This document shows positions 1-9,470 of a stretch of 21,673 bases of DNA, one piece after another; position 1 is the stretch's first letter; each line of letters starts with the position of its first letter. Source of the stretch: Ophiosphaerella korrae (taxonomy: Eukaryota; Ascomycota; Dothideomycetes; Pleosporales; Phaeosphaeriaceae); the NCBI GenBank assembly GCA_028456385.1, contig JALNQF010000573.1, forward strand, positions 1-21,673, in the 5' to 3' direction. The notes under the pieces are model-generated. The model saw only the letters and a list, made by a program, of their open reading frames with translations, searched no databases and was not told the origin of the DNA. The translations under genes and the position numbers were made by a program.

Positions 1-76
1 TTTCCTATATAGTACTATCTAATTTAGGACTACTCCTAGGGGCTTTACTTAATTATTTAGTTAAACTTTCTACTAT
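1..76 (-). pseudogene. gag: gag N-terminus of element D (partial, RIP-degraded)
   Basis: This is the beginning of the Gag capsid-type protein, read on the minus strand and cut by the window edge. The putative start codon is ATA at 74-76, read as a RIP-mutated ATG. Upstream ATA codons in copy B correspond here to ACA or CGT and so were not ATG. The frame runs into residues rich in Ser, Leu, Lys and Gln and agrees with B residue by residue, with stop codons TAA/TAG where CAA/CAG are expected. It cannot be expressed. The Gag identity rests on its position relative to the LTR and on B, where the same frame reaches a CCHC zinc knuckle. Confidence 0.7.
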
Positions 77-137
77 TGTATTAGCTAGACTACGCGCTAC
101 TTACGCTTTACTTCTTGTAATAACTAAATTAGTAAGG

Positions 138-518
138 TATAATAAGCTACCTATTATTAACTATAAGCGCCTATCTTTAAAAGAGTTAGTAGATTAAGAG
201 TTAATAGTAAAAGCTTAAGAGTAATCTATAATAACTATAAATAATAGAAGATATTTTATAACTATCTTGTATTAGCGTTCTATAGTTAAAAGATTAAATT
301 ACTAATACTATCTTAATAATACGTATCTTACTAACTATATACTTATTATAATCTATAATCTATAGTTACTAAGACTAGTAAATTATAGATTATCTTAGGT
401 ATCCTAGTTATATATAGTTTCCTAATTAAAGTTATTACTCTACTTATCCTATACTTTATTAGTACCTAAGTTAAGACTAATTAGTTCTATCTTAATTTCT
501 TCTATTATACCTATAATA
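138..518 (-). repeat. LTR 1 (5' LTR of element D), 381 bp
   Basis: The ends are TATAATAAG on the left and CCTATAATA on the right. They correspond to TG...CA termini after RIP and form a short imperfect inverted repeat. The sequence is collinear with the LTRs at 9028-9456, 15635-16063 and 19864-20292 but is 48 bp shorter: it carries only one of the two inverted-repeat units (TAATCTATAATCTATA... TTATAGATTA) in the centre. It lies in the opposite orientation to element A on its right. Confidence 0.85.
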
Positions 519-3500
519 AGAAAGGCTACTATATAAAAGACTACTAATTATAAAAGAAAAAGGATATAGTATATTATAAATATAGAAAACTAAAATACTT
601 TATAAAAGACTATAAAAGTAAAGACTATAAAAAAAATAAAATAGTATAGTTAAAGATAACTAAAAGTAAAAAAGAAGTACTAAAAGTATAAGCTAAACTT
701 TAAAAGAAAGTAGCTAAGAGTAAAGAACTATAATATATAATACTTTACTAAACCTTTTATTATAAAGATAACTACTATATATATCTTTTTAGTAAGTAGA
801 GAGTAAGATAGTTTTTATAAAAGAATAGAGTAGTAGTAATAAAAAAAAGAATAAAAGTATAGCTAGAAGGAATAGTAAATATAATAGACTTACTAATAGA
901 AGACTTAGAAAGAGAAGAGCCTTAGATTCTATTAATCTAGGCTAAAGAACTAGTACTAGATAAAGAGACTACTATAGCTTCCTCTAAAAAACTATAAGAA
1001 AGTAAGAAATAAGCTAATATAAAAAGTATAAAATATACTTAGCTAACTATATATAGCTATAATAGCTATATAATAATAAATATAAAAGAATAAAATAAAT
1101 AAAAGAAGTTTATCTAGAAATACTTACTAGTTATAAGTATAGAAGAAGTATATAAAGACTAGAAAAAACGTAACTCTAAAGAAATAAAGTTTATACTATT
1201 TTAAAAATAAATAAAGTAATATATAGTTATAATAAAAAAAAATACTTATATAAAAGAAATAGTAGTTCTTTATAAGAAAAATGTAATAGATTAATAAAGC
1301 CTATATACTAAGAGTACTAGTAGTATACTATATTCTAACTATAGATATATTTAAAAAAGATAAATAATAAGAAGGAGATAATAAAATAATAAACCTTAAA
1401 TATCTAGTATACTTTAAAGTATTATAGCTATTATACCTAGATAAAAATTATATTATATATAAGAACTTAAAAGTAAATAACTATATATAGCTTATATAAA
1501 GAAGAGGCTATAATTATATAAAAGTAATCTTAGTAAAAGATATCTAAGAATAGGAGATAATATTAGAAGAAGAGTATATAGTAATAAGACCTAGACTAAA
1601 ACTATCTAAAAAATACGTCTAAAGAAGACTATAGTATAAATATATATATAATAAATACTTAAAATATAAGGAATATAAGCTTAAAGTAAAGCTATAGCTT
1701 TAAAAAAATAGATAATTTATAAAACTACTTAAGTAAAAATAGCTAGAAAGTATAAGAAGCTTATATATTATAAAGAAAAGTATATACTAAAAAAAGAAAG
1801 TATATCTAATAATTAATAGAATAGCTATAAAGAACTTTATATTAAAAAAGTTTATAAGAATATAAGAAATATATTATATAATAAAGAAATACCCTTAATA
1901 ACTAAGTATAATTAAAGGAAAACTATTTTAAGAACCTATTAAGTTTAAAATAGTTTTCTCTACACTAGAACTAGAAGAAATAAGAATTAAAAATATAGTT
2001 ATAGATATAACAATAATTAAGAATAAATAAGATATAATTCTAAGAATACTATAGTTATAAATAACAAACTTATATATTAATTAAAGAATAAGAAAAATTA
2101 ACTACTATAAAATAAGTATATTAAAAGCTAATATAAGTACTTATAAAGGGAAATTTCTTAATAAATATAAGAAATAAGAGAAATAGCTTATAGAACCTAA
2201 AGACTATCTTCTAGAATATTAGCTATAAGACTTAATAATAGAACTAATAAAAGATAAAGATATAGTATAGAGCTAAGTCTATAAGAAAACTAAAGAAGAA
2301 TCTAAAATTAAATAAGTATTTTTAAAAATATAATAAAGAAAAGATAGATATAAAAATCTAAATCCTTAGTAATATATATAGACTTATATTTATAAATAAA
2401 AAAAGAATAGATAATAAAAGACTTTATATAGATTTTAAGAAGACTAATATAATTATAAATAAAAACTAATATCTTTTACTATAAATAGATAAAATATAAA
2501 ATAAGCTATAGAAAGTAAAGATCTTTATAAAACTAGATATCTAAAACGCCTACTACTAAATTAAAATTAAAAAAAGTAATAAATAGAAAATAGTATTTAG
2601 AATATAATATAGACTCTATAAATACTTAGTTATACTCTTTAGATTAATAAACGCACTAGTAGTATTTTAAAAAAGAATTAATATAGTACTAAGAGAGTAC
2701 TTAGATATATTTATATTTATATACCTAGATAATATCCTTATATTCTTAGAAATAGAAGAAGAATATATATAATATATATATAAAGTACTAGAAAGGCTAG
2801 TAGAAAATATAAATTCTATATAAAAGAAATAGATTTCTTTAGATTTATTATTAAACTAAGAAAAACAAAAATAGATCTAGAAAAGATTAAGTTAATTAAT
2901 AAATAGCTAATACTAAAGAACCTAAAAGAAGTATAATAATTTTATAACTTAGTAAACTTTTATAGAAAGATAATAGTAAAATAGTCTAAAGATATAAAAC
3001 TTATAATAAGACTTATAAAGAAAGATATACTATTTAAATAGATAAAGAAATATAATAAAGTATTTAATATAATTAAAAGAATATTTATAGAAAATCTAGT
3101 TATTAGAATATATAACCTAGACCTACTAGTAATAGTAAAAATAGATATATCTAACTTAGTCTATAGAATAGTACTAATACAAGAAAACCTAAAGACTAAA
3201 TAAGAATACTTAGTTAAATACTTTTCTAAGAAAATAAAGCTAGCTAAGCTTAATTACTTAATTTATAATAAAGAGATACTAGTAATTTATAAAGTATTTA
3301 AGTAATAGAAAGTATACTTATAAAAAGTAAAGTACTAAATAAAAGTCTATATAGACTATAAGAATCTTATAAGATTTATAATAAATAAGGAATTATTATA
3401 ATACTATATAAGATAGTAAGAATACCTATTAACGTTTAACTTAGAAATTATATATATAAAAGGTAAAGATAACTAATTTATAGATACTCTTAGTAGAAGA

Positions 3501-5015
3501 CTAGACTTATAAGAAGAAGTAAATACTACTAGTATAGTTTTAGTTAAGAATAAAAAAAGATATTTAGTTTTAAATATACTTAAAATAGCTATAATACTTT
3601 AAAGAAAAAGTAGTAAGCTAGATAAATAGATTTAGAAAATAATATTAGAAGTATCTAAAGAAATAAAAAAACTAGAGAACTAAAAAGGATTTATATAAGC
3701 TTATAGAAATATATATATTCTAAGAAATATCTAAAGAGAATTTATATAATAATTTTATAAATTACTAATATATAGATACTATAGAATTAATAAAATTTAA
3801 ATAGATTACTATAAGACTACTATATCTTAAAAGTAAAATACCTAGTAATAGAAGTATTATAAGACTATATAGAATATTATAAAAATAAGTATAGTAAATA
3901 TATACTATATAAGATACTATAACTAATAGAAGTACTAGAATAACTATAGAAAATTATTATAATAGACTTTAATTATAAAACTACCTTAATTAAAAAACTT
4001 AATTTTAGGAGTTAAGTATAATAGAATCTTAATAATAGTAGATAAACTTAGAAAGTACTTATACTTTAGACTATATAAAGAGAAAAGTAAAATAGAAGTT
4101 ACTATATACTAAGTTCTAAGAACTATAATTAGTTAATATAGACTACTAGATAAGATTATTATAGATAAAGACGTAAGATTTATATTAAAACTATAGAGAA
4201 TAATAATAGTATAAATAAGAATTAATTATATAATATTAATAGTATATTACCTATAGATAGATAGAAAATCTAAATAAATAAATTAGATAGTAGAATAGTA
4301 CTTAAGATATAACTTTAACTATAACTAAAATAACTAAGTATAGCTATAACCTATAGTATAGTTAGTATATAATAGTATAAAGAATATAGTAATAAAAGTA
4401 TTACTTTATTTTATAAATTATAGATTTAACCTAGTATATACTAAATACTAAGAAATATAGAATCTTAGTCCTAAAGAAGAGAAAACCTTACTAATAGACT
4501 TAAAGAAATATATAATTAATTAAGATAAGATATAGAGTTCTTATATAATTAGATAGTAAAGTACTATAATAAAAAATACTAAGAAAAACCTTAATTTAAA
4601 GAAAGAGAAAAAGTATAGTTAGTATAAAAAAATATTAAGAGTAAATAACTAAGTTTAAAACTAGACTATATTAAGATAAGACTATATAAAATTAAAAAGA
4701 AAGTTACGCTAGTTATATTTAAACTAAAGCTACTAAATAAGATAAGAATATACCTAACTTTTTATATAGAACAACTAGTATATAAAGTAGATATATATAG
4801 AGAATAGAAAGAATAGAAAGTTAAAGAAATTTTAGAATACTAGTTCTATAATAGTAGAAACTACTACTTAGTAAAATAAATAAGTATAGATTAGAAAAGA
4901 TAACTATAAGAAGATATATAGGAACTAGAAGATAACTTTAACTACTCTAAGAAACTAAAAGAGTTCTAAAATTAAAACTCTCTAGAGTACTTTAAAGTAA
5001 ACTAAAAAAATTAAC
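519..5015 (+). pseudogene. gag-pol: gag-pol polyprotein remnant of element A
   Basis: Domains appear in gypsy order. The CCHC zinc knuckle is at 572-613, with all three Cys and the His now Tyr codons but the C-x2-C-x4-H-x4-C spacing kept. The aspartic protease D-S-G-A motif is at about 1815-1826 and now reads N-R-I-A. RT runs about 2355-2900, with the catalytic Y-L-D-D reading Y-L-D-N at 2722-2733 (second Asp codon changed to AAT by RIP). The RNase H Asp is near 3144, the integrase zinc-finger region 3690-3850, and the integrase core about 3945-4480 (relic of the H-P-Q-T-D-G stretch from 4245). The chromodomain is about 4825-4970, with Tyr-Leu-Val-Lys followed by a TAA where Trp or Gln is expected. 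The frame is broken by several indels and dozens of stops. Encoded functions were reverse transcription and integration; the chromodomain probably targeted methylated histone H3 chromatin (family knowledge). Confidence 0.9.
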
Positions 5016-5580
5016 GTTACTACTACTAAATAGAGAGGTAATAGGAATACCTAATATAATAAGAATAGCTTCTACTATAGCTTTAAAATTAAGCTTAGAC
5101 TCTATAAAAGTAGCTTATATAATAAACTTTTTATTATTTATAGTATTAATTTTATAAAGATAAATTAGATAAGTATAATTTTTTACTTATATACTTAGAA
5201 TCTAATTACGTTCTTTTTTAGCCTTAGTAATCTATTTAGATAGTTTATTTTAAGTATAGTTAATAGCTCTCTCTATTATAAATAAGTATAGACGCGTAAA
5301 TAAGTATTATTAACTTATATTCTATAAGAGATACGCTAAAAAGATTATAAGATATATAAGTATTAATATAAATATATACTTTATAGGCTTTACTATATTT
5401 TAAAGAAATATACTCTATAAGATAATTTAAAGATTTATAATAAGAATAAAAAATATAGTAATACTATAATATAATATATAATCTACTAATTAAAGATTAT
5501 AAAAAGTAGATTTAGTAAGTATAAAGAAAGATAAAGAGCTCTATATTAATAAAAAAACTAAGTTAATAACTTTAGCTATA
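4960..5580 (-). pseudogene. Antisense frame of element A (conserved hidden ORF, function unknown)
   Basis: On the strand opposite gag-pol, between the chromodomain and the 3' LTR, a reading frame matches the antisense frames of B, X and C when TAA/TAG are read as RIP-mutated CAA/CAG. The shared core runs from the Ala codon at 5265-5267 (context E-R-A-I-N) down to 4989-4991, a distance of 276 bp; the other copies have 282 or 294, all multiples of three. Conserved spots include A-I-N-x-T-Q, Y-K-I-x-x-x-N-N-K-K and E-S-K-L. The more upstream part (to about 5575) still aligns but is out of phase by a net indel. The predicted product is rich in Lys, Gln and Asn. I do not recognise the family. Confidence 0.55.
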
Positions 5581-5604
5581 AGATAGATAAACTAGAACTT
5601 ACTT

Positions 5605-5618
5605 AAAAGAGGAGATAG
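5605..5618 (+). promoter_or_regulatory. Polypurine tract of element A
   Basis: AAAAGAGGAGATAG directly abuts the 3' LTR start at 5619. A purine-rich tract at this position primes plus-strand DNA synthesis in LTR retrotransposons. The same motif abuts the LTRs of B (9457-9470) and X (6999-7012) on the minus strand, which also fixes the LTR boundary. Confidence 0.8.
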
Positions 5619-6077
5619 TATTATAAGTATAATAAGAGAAATTAAGATAAAACTAATTAGTTTTAACTTAGATACTAACAAAGTATAAGATAAGTAGAGT
5701 AATAACCTTAATTAAGAGACTACTTATAACTAGGATATATAGTAGTAATCTATAATTACGTATAAATAGATTAAAGTAATCTATAATAATATATAAATAG
5801 ATTAAGGTAATCTATAGTTATATATAAATAGATTAGTAGTAATCTATAGTATTATATAAATAGATTAGTATTAGTATATAGTTAATAGAATATATATTAT
5901 TAAGATAATATTAGTAATCTAATCTTTAACCTAGAACGCTAATACTTAATATTATATATATAAATTAACTATTATTTATAGTTATTACTAGTTTTAATAT
6001 AAGCTTTTATTATTACCTTTTAATCTACTAATACTTTTAGAGGTTATTAAGAAGTTAACTTTAGTAACCCTATTATA
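5619..6077 (+). repeat. 3' LTR of element A, 459 bp
   Basis: It starts TATTATAAG right after the polypurine tract and ends CCTATTATA. It is the reverse-complement counterpart of LTRs 1-5 and aligns with them at both ends. The middle is different: instead of one or two 48 bp inverted-repeat units it carries about four and a half copies of a 31 bp repeat. The right flank, 6078-6082, is TTAAC; the matching left flank is outside the window. Confidence 0.85.
5741..5880 (+). repeat. 31 bp tandem repeat in the A LTR
   Basis: A partial unit (5741-5760) is followed by units at 5761-5791, 5792-5822, 5823-5854 and a truncated one from 5855. Each begins TATAAATAGATTA and contains the GTAATCTATA motif. 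Every unit therefore holds a TATA-box-like string plus an inverted pair (AGATTA / TAATCT). The TATAAATA strings may be partly made by RIP (for example from CATAAATA), so promoter meaning is uncertain. Confidence 0.85.
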
Positions 6078-6502
6078 TTAACCTAAACTAAAGAGTCTAG
6101 TATCTATAGAGTAAGTAGCTACTTATAAGCTTATAACGAATAAATACTAGGCTAAAAAAAATACCTAGATATTATAAATAGTATACCTTAGAGCGCTAAG
6201 TACTTAGGTAAACACTATAGTTAATCTAAGCTATCTAGTAATAGCTAAGATAACTCTACTTATAAATAATAAAGCTATATTATAAGAGCTTATCTAAATA
6301 CTAAAGAACTTACTAGCTTTATCTAATACTAGCGCTAGTAATTTTATCTAAGCTTAATACTAAGCTTATCTATAGAAAGCTTACTAAAGACGCTAATTAT
6401 AAATACTCTAGTATAATAAGTATTTACGCTTATATTAGCGTATAATTACGTATAATATTTTAGAAGTAATAAGTAAGCTTATAGTATAAGATTTACTTAA
6501 AG
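6078..6502. other. 425 bp island between elements A and X, no gene seen
   Basis: This stretch lies outside the two tail-to-tail LTRs and does not match any other part of the window that I can find. It is RIP-depleted in CA/TG like the rest, so it is probably itself an old repeat or sequence mutated by spreading. It holds two perfect 12 bp palindromes, CTAAGTACTTAG at 6196-6207 and ACTAGCGCTAGT at 6328-6339, and several AAGCTT strings. No frame with coding character was evident. Confidence 0.6.
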
Positions 6503-6998
6503 TATAATAGGTCTCTTGTTATTAACTATAAGTACTTATCTTAGAAGTAGTTAGTAAATTATAAGGTAATAGTAAAAGCTTATATAAAGATCTATAATAA
6601 CTATAAATAGTAGAAGATATTTTATAACTATCTTATACTAGCGTTCTATAGTTAAAAGATTAAATTACTAATACTATCCTAATAATATATATCTTACTAA
6701 CTATATACCTAGGTTTCTTAGCTAGCTTTATACTTTGTATTTATTAAGATCGCGAATTATAAATCTATTACGTACTTAGATTTATACTTTATATTTACTA
6801 AGATTATAAATTATAAATCTATTACGTACTTAGATTTATACTTTATATTTACTAAAATTGTAAATTATAATCTATTACGTATCTCTATTATAGTTAGCTT
6901 CCTAGTCTAGTTTATTTCCTTATAAGTTATATACGTCGTTATTACCTATAGTAGGGCTAATTAGTTCTAACTAGTTATCTCTTGTTATAGCTATAATA
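6503..6998 (-). repeat. LTR 2 (3' LTR of element X), 496 bp
   Basis: The ends are TATAATAGG (left) and GCTATAATA (right, next to the polypurine tract). The left 210 bp align with the other LTRs. The centre diverges and carries three copies of a 54 bp repeat in place of the inverted-repeat units; the right end aligns again. Left flank is TAAAG (6498-6502). Confidence 0.8.
6727..6880. repeat. 54 bp tandem repeat in LTR 2
   Basis: Units lie at 6727-6780, 6781-6834 and a partial third at 6835-6880. Each starts TTTATACTTT and contains AAATCTATTACGTA. Unit 1 keeps GATCGCGAAT where units 2 and 3 have GATTATAAAT or AATTGTAAAT, so the units were mutated independently after the amplification. Confidence 0.9.
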
Positions 6999-7012
6999 CT
7001 ATTCTCCTCTTT
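6999..7012 (-). promoter_or_regulatory. Polypurine tract of element X
   Basis: The minus strand reads AAAGAGGAGAATAG directly before the LTR boundary at 6998/6999. It matches the tracts of A and B in sequence and position. Confidence 0.75.
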
Positions 7013-7660
7013 AGGTAGGTTTTTATTTCTCTACTCTAAACCTAAAGTTATTAGTCTAGTTTCTTTATTTATTTCTAACTCCTTATTATTCTCTATATCT
7101 TTGCATTCTAATTATAATAAACTTTTTCTTATTACTTATATTACTTATAATAGAGTTGAAATATTTTTTTATACTCGTTATACTTAATTAAAGCTTACTT
7201 ATCTTATATCTTTAAAGGATAGTAAGTACTATAATAAGTGTATTTTAGCTAATATTTAATATAAGTATATACTATCTAGTATTTCTCTTATAGAGTATAA
7301 GTATTTAATTCTTATATAGTCTCTTCTTACTAAGTTATATAAAGTAAGCTATTAACTAAGCTTAAGAGATACTATTATTATAGCTTATAGAAGCTAAAGC
7401 TAAGTATAAGCTAACTCTTTATAAGCTAGTAAATCTTTATTCTTATATTAAGCGTCTTTATAAGATAAAGGCTTATAATAACGCTAAATTATCTAAATAG
7501 TCTTGTACCTTAGAGGCTAAGATAGACCTTAAAGATATAGTTTAGGCTACTTTAGCTCTTACTACTTTAGATATTCCTAATACCTCTCTATATAGCGCTA
7601 GTAGTACTAATTTTCTTAGTTTACTATAAGGTAGTCTAGAGAGTTTTAACTTTAGTAGTC
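7012..7660 (+). pseudogene. Antisense frame of element X (conserved hidden ORF)
   Basis: This lies on the plus strand, opposite gag-pol, between the polypurine tract and the chromodomain. Reading TAA/TAG as mutated CAA/CAG, it aligns with the B frame at 9471-10150 along the whole length. Shared spots include T-L-x-L-K-L-L-V-Q-F-L-Y near the start, L-K-Y-F-F, Q-A-I-N-Q-A-Q-E, E-A-K-A-K, Y-K-I-K-A and L-E-A-K-I-D-L. Length from the first anchor to the Ala codon (7348-7350) is 336 bp against 351 in B; from there to the Gly codon (7630-7632) it is 282 against 294. Both differences are multiples of three. The N-terminal half probably was rich in Ser, Pro and Thr before RIP; the C-terminal half is rich in Lys, Gln, Glu and Ala and could form a coiled coil. 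Family not recognised. Confidence 0.65.
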
Positions 7661-9027
7661 TTCTAGTTTCTTAGAGTAATTAAGATTATTCTCTAGTTCT
7701 TATATTTTTTTTTATAGTTATCCTTTTTTATTTATACTTATCTATTCTACTAAGTAGTAGTTTTTTCTATTATAAAACTAGTATACTAAGATTTCTTTAT
7801 CTTTTTATTCTTTTTATTCTCTATATATATCTACTTTATATACTAGTAGTTCTACGTTTTATAGTACTATCTTAAGTAGTACTATGTAGAAAGTTAAGTA
7901 TATCTTTATCTTATTTAGTAGCTTTAGTTTAAATATAACTAGTATATCTTTATCTTATTTAGTAGCTTTAGTTTAAATATAACTAGTATAACTTTTTTCT
8001 TTATTTTATATAGTTTTATCTTAACGTAGTTAAGTTTTAAACTAAGTTATTTACTCTTAATATTCTTTTTAACTAACTATACTTTTTCTCTCTTTTTAAA
8101 TTAAGGTCCTTCTTTATACTTTTTATTATAGTACTTAGCTATATAATTATATAGGAATTCTATATCCTAACTTAATTAGTTATATATATCTTTAAGTCTA
8201 TTAGTAAAGTTTTCTCTTCTTAGAAACTAAGATATCTAATTTTTTAGTATTTAGTATATATTAGGCTTAAATCTATAATTTATAAAAAAAGGTAATACTC
8301 TTATTACTATATTTTTTACACTATTATATACTAATTATACTATAGGTAGTAGTTATACTAAATTATTTTAGTTGTAATTAAAGTAGTATCTTAAGTATTA
8401 TTCTACTATCTAATTTATTCGTTCTAATTATCTATCTATTTATAAGTAGTATACTATAGATATTACGTATTATATTCCTAATTACACTATTATTATTTTC
8501 TATAGTTTTAATATAAATTATACGTCTCTATCTATAATTATTTTATCTAGTAGTCTATATTAACTAATTATAGTTTCTAGGACCTAGTATATAGTAACTT
8601 CTATCTTACTTTTTTCTTTATATAGTCTAAAGTAAGAGTACTTTATAAGTTTATTTACTATTATTAAGATTCTATTATATTTAACTCCTAATATTAAATC
8701 TTTAGACTTAAGTAGCTTTATAATAAAGTCTATTATAATAACTCTTTATAGTTATTTAAGTACTTCTACTAGTTATAATATTCTATATAGTTTTATAGTA
8801 CTTCTATTACTATTTATCTTACTCTTAGAATATAGTAGTCTTTTAGTAATCTATCTAATATTTTATTAATACCTTAGTAACTATATACTAGTAATTTATA
8901 GAATTATTATATAAATTCTTTTTAGATCTTCTTTAGAATATATATTCTTCTATAAGCTTATACTAATCTTTTTTAGATTTTTAGTTTTTCTATTTCTTTA
9001 GATACTTTATCTATTACCTTTTAAATC
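7607..9027 (-). pseudogene. pol: pol fragment (integrase, chromodomain) of element X
   Basis: Minus-strand remnant. The integrase zinc-finger region lies near 8890-8960, and the core holds the relic of the H-P-Q-T-D-G stretch around 8430-8451. The chromodomain is about 7660-7800. The spacing from the integrase Tyr codon (8449-8451) to the last chromodomain anchor (7655-7657) is 794 bp against 750 in B and C; the 44 bp excess equals exactly the tandem duplication at 7900-7987, which shifts the frame. Many stops are present. RT and protease parts are missing because the copy is cut at 9027. Confidence 0.85.
7900..7987. repeat. Exact 44 bp tandem duplication inside element X
   Basis: The units 7900-7943 and 7944-7987 are identical at all 44 positions; both start ATATCTTTATC and end ATAACTAGT. 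B has a single copy at the same place (near 10383-10430). It lies between integrase core and chromodomain and disrupts the frame. Confidence 0.95.
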
Positions 9028-9456
9028 TATTATAGGCTACCTATTATTAACTATAGGTACTTATCTTAGAAGAGGTTAGTAAATTACAAGGTAATAGTAA
9101 AAGCTTAGAAGTAATCTATAATAACTATAAATAATAGAAGATATTTTATAACTATCTTGTATTAGTATTCTATAGTTAAAGGATTAAATTACTAATACTA
9201 TCCTAATAATACGTATCCTACTAACTATATACTTGTTATAATCTATAATCTATAGTTACTAAGACTAATAGATTGTAGATTATTTTAATCTATAATCTAT
9301 TAATACTAAGAATCTATAGATTATAGATTAACTTAGGTGTCCTAGTTATATATAGTTTCTTAATTAAAGTTATTACTTTACTTATCTTATACTTTATTAG
9401 CGCCTAGATTAAAACTAATTAGTTCTATCTCGATTTCTTCTATTATACTTATAATA
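9028..9456 (-). repeat. LTR 3 (3' LTR of element B), 429 bp
   Basis: It starts TATTATAGG and ends CTTATAATA. It contains two inverted-repeat units in the centre; the second has 15 bp perfect arms at 9286-9300 and 9316-9330 with a 15 nt loop. It is very similar to LTR 4 and LTR 5, the differences being mostly C/T or G/A. Confidence 0.9.
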
Positions 9457-9470
9457 CTATCTCTCTCCTT
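9457..9470 (-). promoter_or_regulatory. Polypurine tract of element B
   Basis: The minus strand reads AAGGAGAGAGATAG immediately before the 3' LTR. This is the expected site of plus-strand priming. Confidence 0.8.

Larger units (their letters stand above)
1..518 (-). mobile_element. Element D: 5' end of a minus-strand Ty3/gypsy element
   Basis: This is the 5' LTR (138-518), a leader of about 61 bp (77-137) and the start of gag (1-76) of an element that reads leftward out of the window. The order matches, base block for base block, the right end of the complete element B (LTR 15635-16063, leader 15574-15634, gag from 15573). Immediately right of the LTR, at 519, a plus-strand element (A) begins in the middle of gag, so D appears to have inserted into A. 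The second copy of the target duplication would lie outside the window, so the 5 bp to the right (AGAAA, 519-523) cannot be checked. The DNA is heavily RIP-mutated. Confidence 0.85.
519..6077 (+). mobile_element. Element A: Ty3/gypsy chromovirus, 5' part separated off by element D
   Basis: This plus-strand retrotransposon enters in the Gag zinc-knuckle region at 519 and continues through protease, RT, RNase H, integrase and chromodomain to a polypurine tract (5605-5618) and its 3' LTR (5619-6077). It is the most indel-damaged copy. Compared with B, the spacing of matching anchor codons changes by -2 (knuckle to protease), +1 (protease to RT), -25 (RT to integrase) and -31 bp (integrase to chromodomain). 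The last change includes loss of a 30 bp segment near 4770 that holds a 25 bp palindrome in copy C (21026-21050). The 5' LTR and gag start must lie left of the window if D is a simple insertion. Confidence 0.9.
6503..9027 (-). mobile_element. Element X: 3' part of a divergent copy, truncated by element B
   Basis: Read on the minus strand, this fragment runs from the region between RNase H and integrase (9027) through integrase and chromodomain to the polypurine tract and 3' LTR (6503-6998). At 9028 it stops abruptly at the LTR of B. In B the corresponding sequence continues past the shared TTTTAAATC, so X was broken there. Its remaining 5' part is not found right of B at 16064, so the locus was rearranged or deleted after B arrived. 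X is clearly more divergent from B than C is, and carries a 44 bp exact duplication. Confidence 0.85.

Noticed and set aside
5761..5880. Repeated TATAAATAG strings as genuine tandem TATA boxes
   Set aside because: RIP turns CATAAATA into TATAAATA, and only this one LTR has them, so promoter function cannot be argued from this copy.
7861..7885. Palindrome around TAGTACTA in X, and the 25 bp one in C at 21026-21050, as regulatory sites
   Set aside because: They lie inside the pol coding stretch between integrase and chromodomain and differ between copies. They look like local sequence drift, not a conserved site.
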